A stretch of DNA of 64,000 nucleotides from Allacma fusca (GCA_947179485.1 OX359246.1:8866001-8930000), one strand, 5' to 3'; shown: positions 11,741 to 22,446, counted from the first letter of the stretch. Numbers and translations: made by a program. The notes: generated by a model not told the origin, from the letters alone.

Positions 11741-11769
11741 GACTGGAAAGTTTACTACCATTAAACGGG

Positions 11770-14700
11770 ATGAAATCAACCTGGAATTCCATCATGTCTG
11801 CAAACCGTACTGCTGATAATGAAACAGCAGAATATGGTATTCGGTTGAAATCAACGTCCATCTTCCGTGCCGAAATTTTAGAACTAATAAATATCTATGT
11901 TGTAATATTACAATTATCAGTATGCATCTTGGATCTTTTCGTCAATTGCATACTGTGCTTGTCATTCAGATGGTGTGAGAAGCCGCTGAAACCTGGACTC
12001 GTCCTTCTGTTGTCACTTGTTATTTCCGATATTTTATCAATGACACTGTATTTCCTACAGCTTATTTTAATATCCCAAAAACCAGGAATCCTTATGCCTA
12101 TTTCCCAGCTTTTGACTCTGGAAATAGTGTTGAATATTTCTACATTAACTTCCTCACTACTTGTGATTTCCATGGAAGTAAATTTTTGGTTTGCAATATC
12201 ATTTCCAAATAAATATAAAACATTCATGACTGCAAAAGCCATTAGATGGTTAGTGGCTTTTTCCTGGATTTTCCCTATTGCGGCTATTCTAATTTATATT
12301 GGAGTCTTCACTTGTGCAGGAATCGAGGTATTTACAACAAGTGGAGATTGTGAGTATTACTTTGAACACGATAGCGTCTGGAAAACCATTGTTCTGGTTT
12401 TCATCTTCATCTCAATTGCAGCAATTGTTTTGATGAATATTGATATTTACTGTACCATCAAGAGATCATCACAAGGAGCTGTAGTTCCCCATGAGGTAAT
12501 AAATTTGGTATAATTACTCATCCGGTGAGTTTGCGCAGCAATTATATCTGACAACCTCAATTTTTCTTTAAAATATTGATTTATTAGATTGCTTAACTAT
12601 GTTTTGCGTCATGTTCAACTGGGTAATTACTTGTTTAGTTGATTTGTTTAATGGAGCAAGAGACCAGAGCGTCAAGATTTTCAATTTTCAATCTTAGAAT
12701 TAGTGGTTCAAGTGAATTAGTTGAATTGAGGTTAGATTAGTAGTAAAATTCTGTTTAATTTGAACGGCTTTGTTTTCATAATGAACCAAGGTTCAAAGTT
12801 ATTTTGGTGTCTATACAGAATAAAATTGTGATGGATGTTCCTTCCTCTAATTATAAGCTGGTTTGGGTGATTATTTAGAGTAATCGTCGCGGATTGAAAT
12901 CTGCAATACTGACGACCATTTTGATAACTTCAACGTATATGGTTTCATGGATGCCATACATAGGCGTTTATCTCGTCCAGCTTTTATCCGCCAAATTAAA
13001 AAACCAGGTAAAAATTTTCAAGTAATATTTGAATTAAATAAATTATTATCACTTGTTGGTAATCATTACCAATTTTCGTTTCTATTAGCTATGATTTTGA
13101 AACGTATTGGACATTAAAATGATTAAAATTGCTGCACCGATTGGATTCAATCACATATGGACATGTATAATATATGTTGGATTTTTCTGCTGAAAAAACT
13201 GCAACTATTATGTTATATTATATGTCTATACTATGTTTTATTTTTCGTGCATGGGTAAATCTCATTTGACGAAAACAGCATATCGAAATGATATTCTGAG
13301 GTAAAATATTCTAACTTTCTAAAAACATGCCACTTATAGCATTTTTGTCTTTTGACGGCAGGCATAAGTTGCTCAAGAGTGCAAGATTTGTATGTACTGA
13401 GATGCAGGCGCGTAGCCAAGGGGGGGGCAAAGAGGGCAATTGCCCCCCCATTCGAAATAAAATACTCTCAAATCACTCAAAAAGTTAAAAATAAATCAGT
13501 CCATACCGAGACATGCAAACCTTTTTAGTGATTTGACAGTACAATTTTTTTTATTTGTAAAAAAATCACTTTGAAACTCAACATATGCAGTATTCCATGT
13601 AACTATCTGTGTATAAACAGCATAACTCTAGAATTACCCATGAAATTTGCATGTTTCGTGTGAATGATTTATTACCCACGGCCCCTCCCGTCATTAATTG
13701 ACCCATCCATACGCCCGAAAATCGTATCGCAATGTTTGTCCATTGCGCGAGCAAAGGATTTCTAGATCAATAAATTTCTATCGAAATGGAAAAGCATTTC
13801 GATACGATTTTCGCGAGTATGGATGGGTCAACTTTTGACGGGAAGAAGGCGTGGGTAATAAACCATTCAATAAAGAGACGTTTTGGGTGATTCTAGAGTC
13901 TATTTTTATTGTGTTCATCCTTGCTTAGCGGGTGATTTATATGCATTGCGAAATCCCGATTTCATTTTGACCTTTGCCTCGTCGATTTGACTTCAACCTT
14001 CAACGGCAACAAAAGTATGGTAACAGCGGCTTTAAATATTTTCATATTATAAGCTTTTAGCTTCTGTAACTTACACGCATCGCTTCGAGGGAATTTTTAA
14101 GCTGGATAGAATTAGTAAATTAGTGAATTGTATTTAATTCTTCATTATGAAAAGGTCAAGCACGCCTGATATCCGCAGTTTCTTTTCTAAGCAAAGACGT
14201 GTGTCACAGGAACAGTAGGTTAAGCACGAGCTGAAACGATAGAATCGAACCCAGGTCTCGAAATTCTCCGAAATCGGATCACGCCCAATTAAAAATCTTA
14301 TCCAAAATTATTCAAATTTAATGGAATCGTAAAACGTGGAGAATTTTAAAATCTGAAATTCAGTTTGGAAAATTTGATGCGTTTTACATTCGTGAATTGG
14401 ATTTCCCATAGAATGTGTCTGTTTACATATGTACGTTCTAATTAATGTTGCCCCCCCCCTTGGCCAATTCCTGGCTACGCGCCTGCAGTGAGATGTGCAA
14501 AGACAGCGCCCTACCTTCAAATTATGGACGTATATTTTACGTATTTACTAGGGATGTGACAAACGATATAACGAGACGATATTATCGTCCATATCGTACA
14601 TTTTGGAGCAAAACTATCGTACGATATTTCTCGTAATTTTTAAACGCTATATCGTATGGTTAAGAATATCATTTTAACAGTTTTTTATTCCAGAAATGTC

Positions 14701-15129
14701 ATACTGCAGACCTCTAACGTTTTTTGTCGAAAATAATTGACTGCAAATGACGGAAATTTTGTCCCCAAACGAAAAGTCTGCAAAACTAACCGTCATGTCT
14801 GTGTTCAGTTTCAACTTGCGAGCAAGCCAACATTTAAAATATTGGTGTTTCCGAATTGCATAAAGTATCGTTTTCGTGTATATCGTTATCGTGTATTTTA
14901 AAGTCAAATATCGGTAATATCGGTATCGTTCAAAAATGAACGATACGCACATCCCTAGTATTTACAGAAAATGATTTAGGTGTATCTACTTCTTTCTTTA
15001 CAGATGACAATCGAAGTGACTTTAATTTTGAACTGGTTGACCCGTTCTTTGGTCATCTTGAAGCCGTTGACTAACCCAATTTATGTGGTTCGTTTACCCG
15101 AAATAAAAGTACGGTTAAATAATTTATGA
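11770..15129 (+). CDS. Rhodopsin-like seven-transmembrane receptor, 3 exons, copy A
   Basis: Exons are about 11741-12495 (coding from ATG 11770), 12879-13007 and 15004-15129. All junctions are phase 0 with GT-AG borders, and the product is 326 aa. I start at 11770 because a strong acceptor (TATTATCCAG, ending 11740) lies just upstream; in-frame codons before that are probably intron. N-glycosylation sites are N12 and N17. Helices are about 38-63, 76-100, 112-137, 158-180, 203-228, 249-272 and 289-308. Class A landmarks seen: N59 (1.50), D87 (2.50), W166 (4.50), W266-x-P268 in TM6, N309-P310 in TM7. Odd points: the DRY position reads NFW (138-140), there is no TM3 cysteine, no TM5 proline, and NPxxY is shortened to NPIY. 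It is likely a plasma-membrane receptor of unknown ligand; a chemosensory role is only a guess. Intron 2 holds two hAT-like insertions. Confidence 0.82.
13626..13898. repeat. Long imperfect inverted repeat inside the intronic hAT-like element
   Basis: The left arm (13626-13729) and right arm (13800-13898) pair over about 100 bp with interruptions. Shared blocks include CTCTAGAAT, TTTATTACCCACG, TTGACCCATCCATAC and CGAAAATCGTATCG. The loop is about 70 bp. It may be a fold-back MITE nested in the larger element; I could not define a target duplication. Copy C equivalent: 53391-53663. Confidence 0.75.
14147..14218 (+). pseudogene. hAT transposase N-terminal remnant
   Basis: ATG at 14147 opens 23 codons ending at TAG 14216-14218, beginning MKRSSTPDIRSFFSKQRR. 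A start of the form MKR...I..FF.K is typical of hAT transposases that carry a TTF-type zinc finger. It sits in the middle of an element with hAT-type ends, which supports the reading. Everything downstream of the start has been lost. Copy C: 53912-53983. Confidence 0.5.
14549..14957. mobile_element. hAT-like MITE in receptor intron 2, copy A
   Basis: The 409-bp element starts TAGGGATGTG and ends CACATCCCTA. It is flanked by a perfect 8-bp duplication GTATTTAC (14541-14548 and 14958-14965). The body is rich in ATATCG/CGATAT motifs (for example ACGATATTATCGTCCATATC) and has no coding capacity. Copy B keeps the unfilled site near 36885-36900. Confidence 0.85.
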
Positions 15130-15319
15130 ATACAAAGTTTTATTTTGAATATAATTCCACGTTCCCGGTTCAGAGCCAAAAGTAATCGTGGCCGGCCAAC
15201 TGCCACCAACACAACTGCCACAATAACATTTTATCGCCGGTCTAAAAATGCAAGCGGTAACAACTACCACCCGGAGAACTGCCACAAGTCAGTGCTAACA
15301 GCCTATGCTAATTGTAAGC

Positions 15320-18235
15320 ATAGTTGCAAAAAACAATGCTAGGCGTCGTTGCAAAAAACAATGCTAAGCGTCGTTGCAAAAGTTGGTTAGACAATGGTTA
15401 TGCTTAGTTAGTTTTCTTCATTTTATTACTGCAGTTAGTGCTGTAATTTATACTTTTATATTTGTTTTGTACTCCAAGCTTTGTTTTATACTTTTATCAG
15501 ATTGTTTTTGTTTTTTTACAATCTGTATTGTATTGTTCTAATAAGGTTCTGGACGATGCTAGAAATTTGCTAAAGTGATAGTTGTATCTGAGTTCAAGAG
15601 CACATAGGAATTGATTTGTGTAACTTTAGTCGTTTAAAAATTACGTGAAAGAGCAAAAAACCAGTCATTGACGAATCTCCCATATAAGATGCATTGAATC
15701 TGTTGACGGTCGAATTTTGAAGGATGCAATTCTGTGGCACCAACCTATTTGTACATAGTCCACGTAATAACCATATTGCCATTTTCAGAACAACTTAATT
15801 TGGTAAAGATTATTCGCTCCCTCTGCTTATTGTTAGACTGGGTATTTTAGACGAATGGGCTCTGCATATATTTTCAATTGGAGCAACCGTTGGCTTTTAT
15901 GCTTTGTTTGTTACCACTTATTTTAACGATGTAGTGACATTTCCCCTATTCATGAACTACATTTACGAACCGCATAGTTCGTTTGTTAGACTAGGTCTTT
16001 TGTCTTTGTTGTCTACCCGCGAACTCAGACTAGATTTATCCAGGTCAACGCTTAAATCTTAGGTTCGCCAATTTTATTGATCAGTACCGATTCATTGTGG
16101 TATCATATCGTCGGTGAAGAGGCAAAATGATCTAGGTGCATGATCGATTAGAATCAAAATGATCTACTTGCAGTTTCACTAAAGGCAAAATGATCTACTT
16201 GCAATGAATTTTAAAAGCAAAATGATCTAGATGCAGCTTTTCCTAAAAGCAAAATGATCTAGATACAAATTATAATAAAAACAATATAAGTAAACACACT
16301 CTAATGCCGGTGTACAAAAATGCGAGGTATTCCAAGAGGTATTAAAAATCTTTTATATATGCATTTAATTCCCCAATGCCTCCATTTCTTTCTTTCAGTA
16401 ACATTGAAAAAAAAAAGTTGTCAATTATGATTTAGCATCTGAAAATGTTTCCGAATGTCATGACAATGGTGATGATCGTAAAATACGATTTGAAAAAATT
16501 CCAGGTTGAGAATTATTAAAGGGAAAACCAATTCAATGTGCACACTAACACATGAGCTTACTGTGATTTTGATTCGACTTTTAATTCGTCGATTTTAAAA
16601 TAAATGAATGTTGCAGTTTTAGTAACTAAAAATGTATTAGATGCAATAAGTGAAATTAACTTTAGTTGCGGGAATGATCCTTAGTAATAGCAAACCCTTC
16701 AGACAATTTTAGCCCACAACCCTAGGTCAATTACAGTCATGGTTAGCCCTTATAAGCCACGTGTCCTCCTTACAGATGCTATTTTTCTCACAAAAAAAAA
16801 ATTGACCAGCACTTAGATCATTTTGCTTTTAAGGAAAATTGTATGTAGATCAGTTTGCTTTTAAAGAGGCTTGCACCCAGTTCATTTTGCCTTTAGGGAA
16901 AAAGTTATGTAGATCCTTTTGATTCTAATCGATTATGCACCTAGATCATTTTGCCTCTTCACCGACGATATCTGATGTCATTGAATCGCCATTAGCCAGC
17001 ATTGATTTAATTAATGATCTTTTTCATGACGTGCGTCTTACTAATCCACGTTAAATGTAACCTACAACTAGTACATCTTATCGGCGGCGTCTAATAATCA
17101 GTATGGTGTCCGATAAAGTCATGTGAATATTAGTGACACAATAAGGTCAATCTAAGGTCATATGAATATTAGTGACACAATAAGGTGATGTGACCTCAAA
17201 TTGACCTTATTAGGTCACCAATAGTAAAATGACAGATTAAGGTCTTAGATGGCACATGACCTATAATCAATAATGAAACTTCGTGAGTCACTAGCAGTAA
17301 ATAGTGTTTCTGTTCGGTATCGGAATTTCCCGAGGTTCCGGTACGGTTTCGGGTCAACGGTTTAAAGAACCGTTAAAATTCGGTCCGGTTCCAGGTACAA
17401 AAATGAAAACCAAAAGTTTTCGGGGTTTGTTAAAGCTGCCGTTTTGGATGAAAACGCGAAACATGCATTTGCCAACTATCATTTGAAAAAGCGACACAAT
17501 TTTGACTTCCATAAAAACGAATCCTATACATTTTCGGCCGGTTCTGAAAGGAACCGGAACTAGTTTGGGAAACGGTTTTATTTTCCGGATCGGTTCCTGG
17601 AAGGCAAAAATGTACAGGACTCGTAGCAAAACACTTATGGTTGACTTTGTATGGGCGATATTGGGTAAATCTACCGAAAATTAGTCAATGCTCAGTTTTT
17701 GTGCTATGACATGTTTTTTCACGATTCTAATTACACAAATCAATCCCAATGGGCTCTAGAACTCTTTTACAACAACCACTTTAGTTTTCTAGCGTCTTCT
17801 AAAACCTTGAAACAATACAATTTGGGTTGTATTGCTTTTCAATTCCTGTTTTGTTTTTGTTTTGTATCTCGAAAACAGATTTTGTTTGTTTAGTTTTGCA
17901 CCAAAGACAAAAACAATGCAAAAGTACAAACTAAAAGAGTACAATATTACAGCACTACATGCAGTGACCAAGCCTATAAAATGGCTATACCCCTTTTGTA
18001 CTGCATGCACAAAGCTTATAAAATGGCTGAAACTTCGCTATTTTCCAACACTTGCAATGGTGCCTAGCAAAAGTTACACAATGGCGTTACCTACATGCAT
18101 ATAGCAATGAACCTCAGAACATGCACTGCATCGGCGATTAGCATAGGTATTTGCAATGACGCTTTGAATTGGTTTTTATAATGGTAATTCGCAAAGGTTT
18201 ATACAAGGGCGCTAACCACATGCATTGCTATGAAC
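15320..18235. other. A/C-specific insertion block absent from copy B
   Basis: Near 15320-15400 a 24-25-bp unit, CAAAAAACAATGCTAGGCG plus a few bases, is tandemly repeated. 15440-16100 shows nothing recognisable. A MITE occupies 16108-16968. At 17110-17190 AATATTAGTGACACAATAAG occurs twice. At 17290-17620 lies an island of GGTTCC/CGGTAC/GGAACC motifs, probably another hAT-type non-autonomous element without clear ends. 17930-18500 is a degenerate array of short words (GCAATG, GCGCTAA, CTTAGCA). ORFs here look like chance. Copy C: 55086-58001. Confidence 0.5.
16108..16968. mobile_element. MITE with about 54-bp terminal inverted repeats, copy A
   Basis: The element begins TCGTCGGTGAAGAGGCAAAA and ends with the inverse complement; pairing continues for about 54 bp. 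TA lies outside both ends (16106-16107, 16969-16970), fitting a Tc1/mariner-type target, although ATA/TAT would also fit. Inside each end AAAATGATCTA followed by a TGCA-like word is reiterated four or five times in mirrored orientation. There is no transposase. Absent from copy B. Confidence 0.82.
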
Positions 18236-18606
18236 CTTAGCGCATACTTTGCAATGAACCTTAACATATGCGCTGCGATGACGCTTAGCGTAGATATTTA
18301 CAATAGCGCTTAGCATTCGGTTTTGTAATGGTACTACGCAGTTCGTAATTCGGTTTATATAATGGCGCTAATCACATACATTAAAATGAACCTTAGCACA
18401 TGCGCTGAAATTACGCTTATCATAGTTATTTTCCACTTCACTTGGTAATGGCGCTAACCATGATCCCACAGGACATTCCGGTCCTCAAACATATTGAAGC
18501 AGCATTGGGCGGAACCAACAATATTGACTTCAATAGTAAAAGAGAATTCACCCAATTGCCCATTTAGCAGCCACCATTTTATACTAAGAGCCTGCAATAA
18601 AGTTTT

Positions 18607-18982
18607 TGCATTAATATCTGATTATATGCGGTAGCGAATAAATGTACGTAGATATTAACGAAGATAATTGAATAGGAAAGATTATGGTTTATTCCAAGAA
18701 AGCCGAATGTGAAGTTAGGAGTGAGAGAGTATGAGTAGTGATAGTAAGTGAGACGCTACTGAGGTAATAAAAGGAAGGAATCCTTTATATACGGGCACGT
18801 GAGTGTGTCTCAGCCTGGCAAAGGTAACGGCTGCAGAAGGGTTAGGTTGGAACAGGATGATTCCAGTTTATGCAGGTTCAGACAGGAATGAACAGGTTCA
18901 TTCAAGTTAGGACAGGAATGAGCAGGTGTTGGGGAGGATGAAGTGTAACGGTAGAAACATAACATATGTACATTCCTGCACA
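18607..18982 (-). repeat. 3' LTR of the Gypsy element, copy A
   Basis: 376 bp. It is 30 bp longer than the 5' LTR because of an extra partial repeat of the ACAGGAATGA(A/G)CAGGT region at about 18885-18925. In element orientation it reads TGTGCAGGAATG ... ATTAATGCA. Confidence 0.93.
18783..18791 (-). promoter_or_regulatory. TATA box in the LTR
   Basis: On the - strand this reads TATATAAAG. About 100 bp further along in element orientation lies AATAAA (plus-strand TTTATT at 18688-18693), a possible polyadenylation signal. The same pair occurs in the 5' LTR, with the TATA box at 23236-23244. Spacing is as expected for a U3-R-U5 layout. Confidence 0.6.
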
Positions 18983-18993
18983 TCCTCTCTTTT
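18983..18993 (-). other. Polypurine tract
   Basis: In element orientation AAAAGAGAGGA lies directly against the TG of the 3' LTR, the expected place for priming plus-strand DNA synthesis. Copy C: 58749-58759. Confidence 0.8.
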
Positions 18994-19057
18994 GTTTGAG
19001 ATTACAAAATCATAACTGTAAAGAATAAGAATAAGAAATTACATAGCATGAGAAAAT

Positions 19058-21661
19058 TTAAGCTACGTATTTATCAGGTTTCTTGACTAGACGTCCTGAT
19101 CGGGTTTTGGTCACTGGATCGGATCTACTGGATCCTGGGAGCGTAAATGTTTTGACCTTGGGTGGACTCGGAGTCTTGATTTGCTTGAAGGGTCTGGGAG
19201 TCGTGCTGTATGGAATGATCTCAGTTCTTGCTGGGCTAGGTGTGTATGGTGGTTCCTCGGGGGGTGTTACGAACTCTTGCTTCTTAACTGGCGTTGTCAT
19301 TGGGTATAGCTGAGAAGTGTTTCGTCTATAGGTGCCTTGGGGAGTTTGGACGTTGTACGATCGCGGTTCCTTAGTTGGGCTTTGAATTGTCCCGAAGGTT
19401 TGTTTGTCCTTCACACATACGGGCTGTCCAATGTGAAGCTCTGGTTTAGTAACAACTCCGTGTCGTTTGTCAAAGTTTTCTTTGCCTTTCAGTTTCTTAG
19501 CAGCTTCAAAGTCTTTTACTGCTTTGGCATTTACTGCTTTTGGCTGCAGTAACTTTGGTGTTATGGGTAGGCTCGACTTAAGACGTCTTCCCATTAATAA
19601 CTGACCAGGGGTGTACCCGTTGTTCAGTAAAGTACTTCTGTACTCTAGTAATGCTTCTTGAAAATCCTTAAGATTTTTCTTTAGCAGGTCCTTGATGGTT
19701 TTAACCATAGCCTCGATGAGACCATTGCTCTGGGGATAGTGGGGACTTGATGTATTATGTTGGAATCCCCAATTGGTTGCGAATGATTTAAATACCTCTT
19801 GAAACTGAGGCCCATTGTCGGATCTGACAATATCCGGTATGCCGTGTCTGGCAAAGATGGATTTGCAATGTGAAATAGTTGCTTCGGAAGTGGTACTTGA
19901 TAATAGTATTACTTCTGGGTATCTTGAATAATAGTCACTGACTATTAGGTAATTCTTCCCTTCATGGTGGAAGAGATCCATTCCTATTGTGGACCATGGT
20001 CTGTGAGGGAACTCGCTAGGTATCAGCGGCTCTTTCCTCTCTTGTCTGTGCGGAATGCACGTTGGACAGTTCTTGATCCATCGTTGGATGTCTCTTGAGA
20101 TTCCGGGCCACCACATGGAAGTGTGGGCTCTTGCCCTTGCCTTGGAAATTCCCATGTGTCCTGCATGGACACGTTGTAACAATTCCGATTGAAGAATCTT
20201 AGGAATAATGAGGCGGTTGCCTCTTAGCAGTAAATCTCCTTGAACTGTGATTTCATCCTTATGAGTGTGAAATAGTTTTAACTCCTCAGTGAGTTTCTTG
20301 AGAGGAGGCCATCCAGAACGGCTGTACTCGGCTAATTGCTTGCACGTATCGTCCTTCTGTTGAGCCTCTTTGATTTCTTGTAGCTTGGCATCAGTTGCAG
20401 GCAAGGAATCAATAAATAGTGAGATGGCTGCATCGCAGTCCATCGTAAAATCTTGGTTTTCCACAGTAGGGAGTAGGTGTCTGGACAGAAAGTCTGCTCC
20501 AACTAAATTTTTCCCCGGGGTGTGATATATGGAGAAATCGTATTTCATTAGTCGCAATCTAAATTGTTGCAGACGGGGAGAAAATTCGTCCAGGTGTTTG
20601 GTTTTCAAGATTGCGAGAAGTGGTTTGTGGTCTGTTTCAATGTGAAACTGTAGACCCGTAAGGAAAGTCTGAAATTTTTCGCACGCCCATACGATAGCAA
20701 GGCACTCCGTTTTGATTTGTGCATAGCTCTTTTCTGCTGAGTATAGTGTACGTGAAGCACATGCAACAAGTCTCCAACTGTCATCTGATTGCTTTTGTTT
20801 GAGTATGGCTCCTAAGCCATATGAGGACGCGTCAGTAGAGATGGTTGTGGGGGAGTTTGGATTGTATATCGCCAGCACAGGTGCGGACGTTAGTAGGCTT
20901 ACTAACGTAGCATGTGCTTTTTGTTCCGCAATTCCCCATTTGAACTCTGCATCCTTCTGTAATAATGCGTACAAGGGTTGCATTATTGTTGATAAGTTCG
21001 GAATAAGTTGTCCAATATACATGATGAATCCTACGAAACTTCGTACATCCGAAGTGTCCTTTGGTGTAGGTAGATTGGTAATGGCTCTTAATCTTTTGGC
21101 ATCTATGCTAATTCCCTTAGCTGAAATTATGTGTCCCAAGAACTTGACTTGTTTAACTCCAAATTCGCATTTCTCTGCATTCAGGGTAATTCCTTTCTCT
21201 TGGAGACGAGTGAGAACCCGTCGTAAGTTTCTGTCGTGCTCCTCTTGATTTCGGCCCCAGACGAGCCAATCGTCTGTATGGCGAATTACTGGCAGTCCTG
21301 TTAGAGCTTCCGACATCCTTTTTTGATAGTGTTCGGGTGCTGAACTTATTCCGAACGGAAGACGTAGACAACAATACCGTCCAAATGGTGTAATTAAAGT
21401 TGTCAGTTTTTGGCTTTCCTCAGATAGCCGTATTTGATGGAAACCTTGGCGGTTATCTCCTTTGGAGAAGATAACTGCCCCATGGATTTTGGCTAGAGTC
21501 TCTGAAACCACCGGCATGGGATGGAATTCTGTTGCAATAGACTCGTTAAGTCTAGTGAAGTCTTTGCACAGTCGTATGTCGCCATTTGGTTTTTTAACCA
21601 CTACAATGGGTGAGCACCAATCTGTGGGCTCGTCAATGGCTTTGATTACTCCTTGCTTCAC
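19058..21661 (-). CDS. Gypsy Pol: reverse transcriptase, RNase H, integrase (N-terminus cut by a stop), copy A
   Basis: 867 open codons. RT: D69 in the block FSKGDNRQGF and HTDD at 128-131 (usually YxDD). RNase H: D277, E319, D344, D390. Integrase: zinc-binding H499, H502, C532, C535, then catalytic D562, D615 and E650 with D,D-35-E spacing. The C-terminus ends in a basic TRSGRLVKKPDKY-type tail. The first listed codon is GTG; the true frame continues upstream but is cut by an in-frame TAG at 21674-21676, five codons before. Upstream of the stop, RT-like sequence continues to about 21780. Compared with copy C, residue 307 is Y instead of S and residue 678 is L instead of P; both A residues are the unusual ones for this family. 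The product would act in reverse transcription and integration of the element, but this copy lacks an unbroken RT start. Confidence 0.93.
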   Translation of the reverse strand: MKQGVIKAIDEPTDWCSPIVVVKKPNGDIRLCKDFTRLNESIATEFHPMPVVSETLAKIHGAVIFSKGDNRQGFHQIRLSEESQKLTTLITPFGRYCCLRLPFGISSAPEHYQKRMSEALTGLPVIRHTDDWLVWGRNQEEHDRNLRRVLTRLQEKGITLNAEKCEFGVKQVKFLGHIISAKGISIDAKRLRAITNLPTPKDTSDVRSFVGFIMYIGQLIPNLSTIMQPLYALLQKDAEFKWGIAEQKAHATLVSLLTSAPVLAIYNPNSPTTISTDASSYGLGAILKQKQSDDSWRLVACASRTLYSAEKSYAQIKTECLAIVWACEKFQTFLTGLQFHIETDHKPLLAILKTKHLDEFSPRLQQFRLRLMKYDFSIYHTPGKNLVGADFLSRHLLPTVENQDFTMDCDAAISLFIDSLPATDAKLQEIKEAQQKDDTCKQLAEYSRSGWPPLKKLTEELKLFHTHKDEITVQGDLLLRGNRLIIPKILQSELLQRVHAGHMGISKARARAHTSMWWPGISRDIQRWIKNCPTCIPHRQERKEPLIPSEFPHRPWSTIGMDLFHHEGKNYLIVSDYYSRYPEVILLSSTTSEATISHCKSIFARHGIPDIVRSDNGPQFQEVFKSFATNWGFQHNTSSPHYPQSNGLIEAMVKTIKDLLKKNLKDFQEALLEYRSTLLNNGYTPGQLLMGRRLKSSLPITPKLLQPKAVNAKAVKDFEAAKKLKGKENFDKRHGVVTKPELHIGQPVCVKDKQTFGTIQSPTKEPRSYNVQTPQGTYRRNTSQLYPMTTPVKKQEFVTPPEEPPYTPSPARTEIIPYSTTPRPFKQIKTPSPPKVKTFTLPGSSRSDPVTKTRSGRLVKKPDKYVA

Positions 21662-21999
21662 TAACTTGTTTAACTATGCCTTGAGTTTAGGTAGGAGAGG
21701 GATAGCAACCTTCTTAGGTTGTGCTATGGCATAAGGCTGGGCTCCATTCTTGAGCCTGATTGTATAGGGTTGTGACATAGTCCCTAACCCTTTGAATAGT
21801 TTTGGAAACTCGATATGGGGTTGTACTGCAGTGTACTCTCCGACCGTGTTAATCGAGTTGACTGTAAGTTTTATTAGCTGTAGGGCTATGCACTCGTTTC
21901 TCCCCAGTAGGGGTTGCTTCAGGCCTGAGGCGACGTAGATGTCAGCCTGAGATGCTCTGTCTTTATACAGTAGATTGGCCCTAAATCTGCCGGTAACTG

Positions 22000-22242
22000 C
22001 TAAATTTGTGCCATTCGCGCACTGAATTTTCTGTGGTCCGGTCGCAAATGATTGACTGCTTTGGGTAGGTTTTGTTCAAAAATGTGCTCTGGGATGATGG
22101 TGACATCCGCTCCCGTGTCTAACTTGAAAATAATTGGGACATTTCCCACTATTATCTCTGTTGACCAATTGCTCTTGGGGTGATCTTCAGCCAGGTTGGG
22201 GGTTGTACCTGACCGCCTTTTAGTCTTGCTAACCTCTCCCAT
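22000..22242 (-). pseudogene. Gypsy aspartic protease fragment, copy A
   Basis: An 80-codon frame contains the retropepsin active site in FKLDTGADVTIIP. The frame ends at TAG near 22000, while protease-to-RT linker sequence continues in another frame immediately downstream. This indicates a one-base shift near 22012-22020. The fragment is in a different frame from RT and would not be made as one polyprotein here. Confidence 0.8.
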
Positions 22243-22446
22243 AAATACGGAGTCGGTGCCACTATTTTCGATAACTTCTTGTAATTTTGGTTTACTCTTA
22301 GGCTTAGCCGGGTTTTAGGGGGGGTAAACCCGGGAGTTTTTCTTGCCAAAAACTCTGTCCACATCTGTATTTCCTCCGGAAATGGTGGGTTGTTGCTTTT
22401 TAAATTTCTCATGAGTCTTCACGTGAGCTACGGCTTCCTCCAGGGT

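Larger units (their letters stand above)
13405..14487. mobile_element. hAT-like deletion derivative in receptor intron 2, copy A
   Basis: The left end reads CAGGCGCGTAGCCAAGG and the right end is the inverse, GGCTACGCGCCTG, with runs of G and C just inside. Flanks are CTGAGATG (13397-13404) and GTGAGATG (14488-14495), a 7/8 match. The exact right end is uncertain by 2 bp. Ends of the type CAGG-GCGTAGCC are known from a widespread hAT group. The interior holds a transposase start remnant and a long inverted repeat. Copy B has the unoccupied site around TTGAGATTTGCAAAG (near 36840), so the insertion postdates the B split. Confidence 0.8.

Noticed and set aside
11608..11769. Receptor N-terminus extended upstream to 11608
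   Set aside because: The ORF begins with GTG, and a strong splice acceptor ends at 11740. The extension adds basic, non-signal-like sequence. ATG at 11770 gives a normal glycosylated extracellular N-terminus.
11895..12242. 115-codon ORF on the - strand
   Set aside because: It lies antisense within exon 1 of the receptor, whose transmembrane pattern and splice sites explain the sequence.
17304..18104. Cluster of 60-90-codon ORFs on both strands
   Set aside because: They lie in repeat-motif sequence (GGTTCC/CGGTAC and GCAATG words) absent from copy B, and no frame shows a domain.
20799..21248. 149-codon + strand ORF
   Set aside because: Antisense shadow of the reverse transcriptase coding region.
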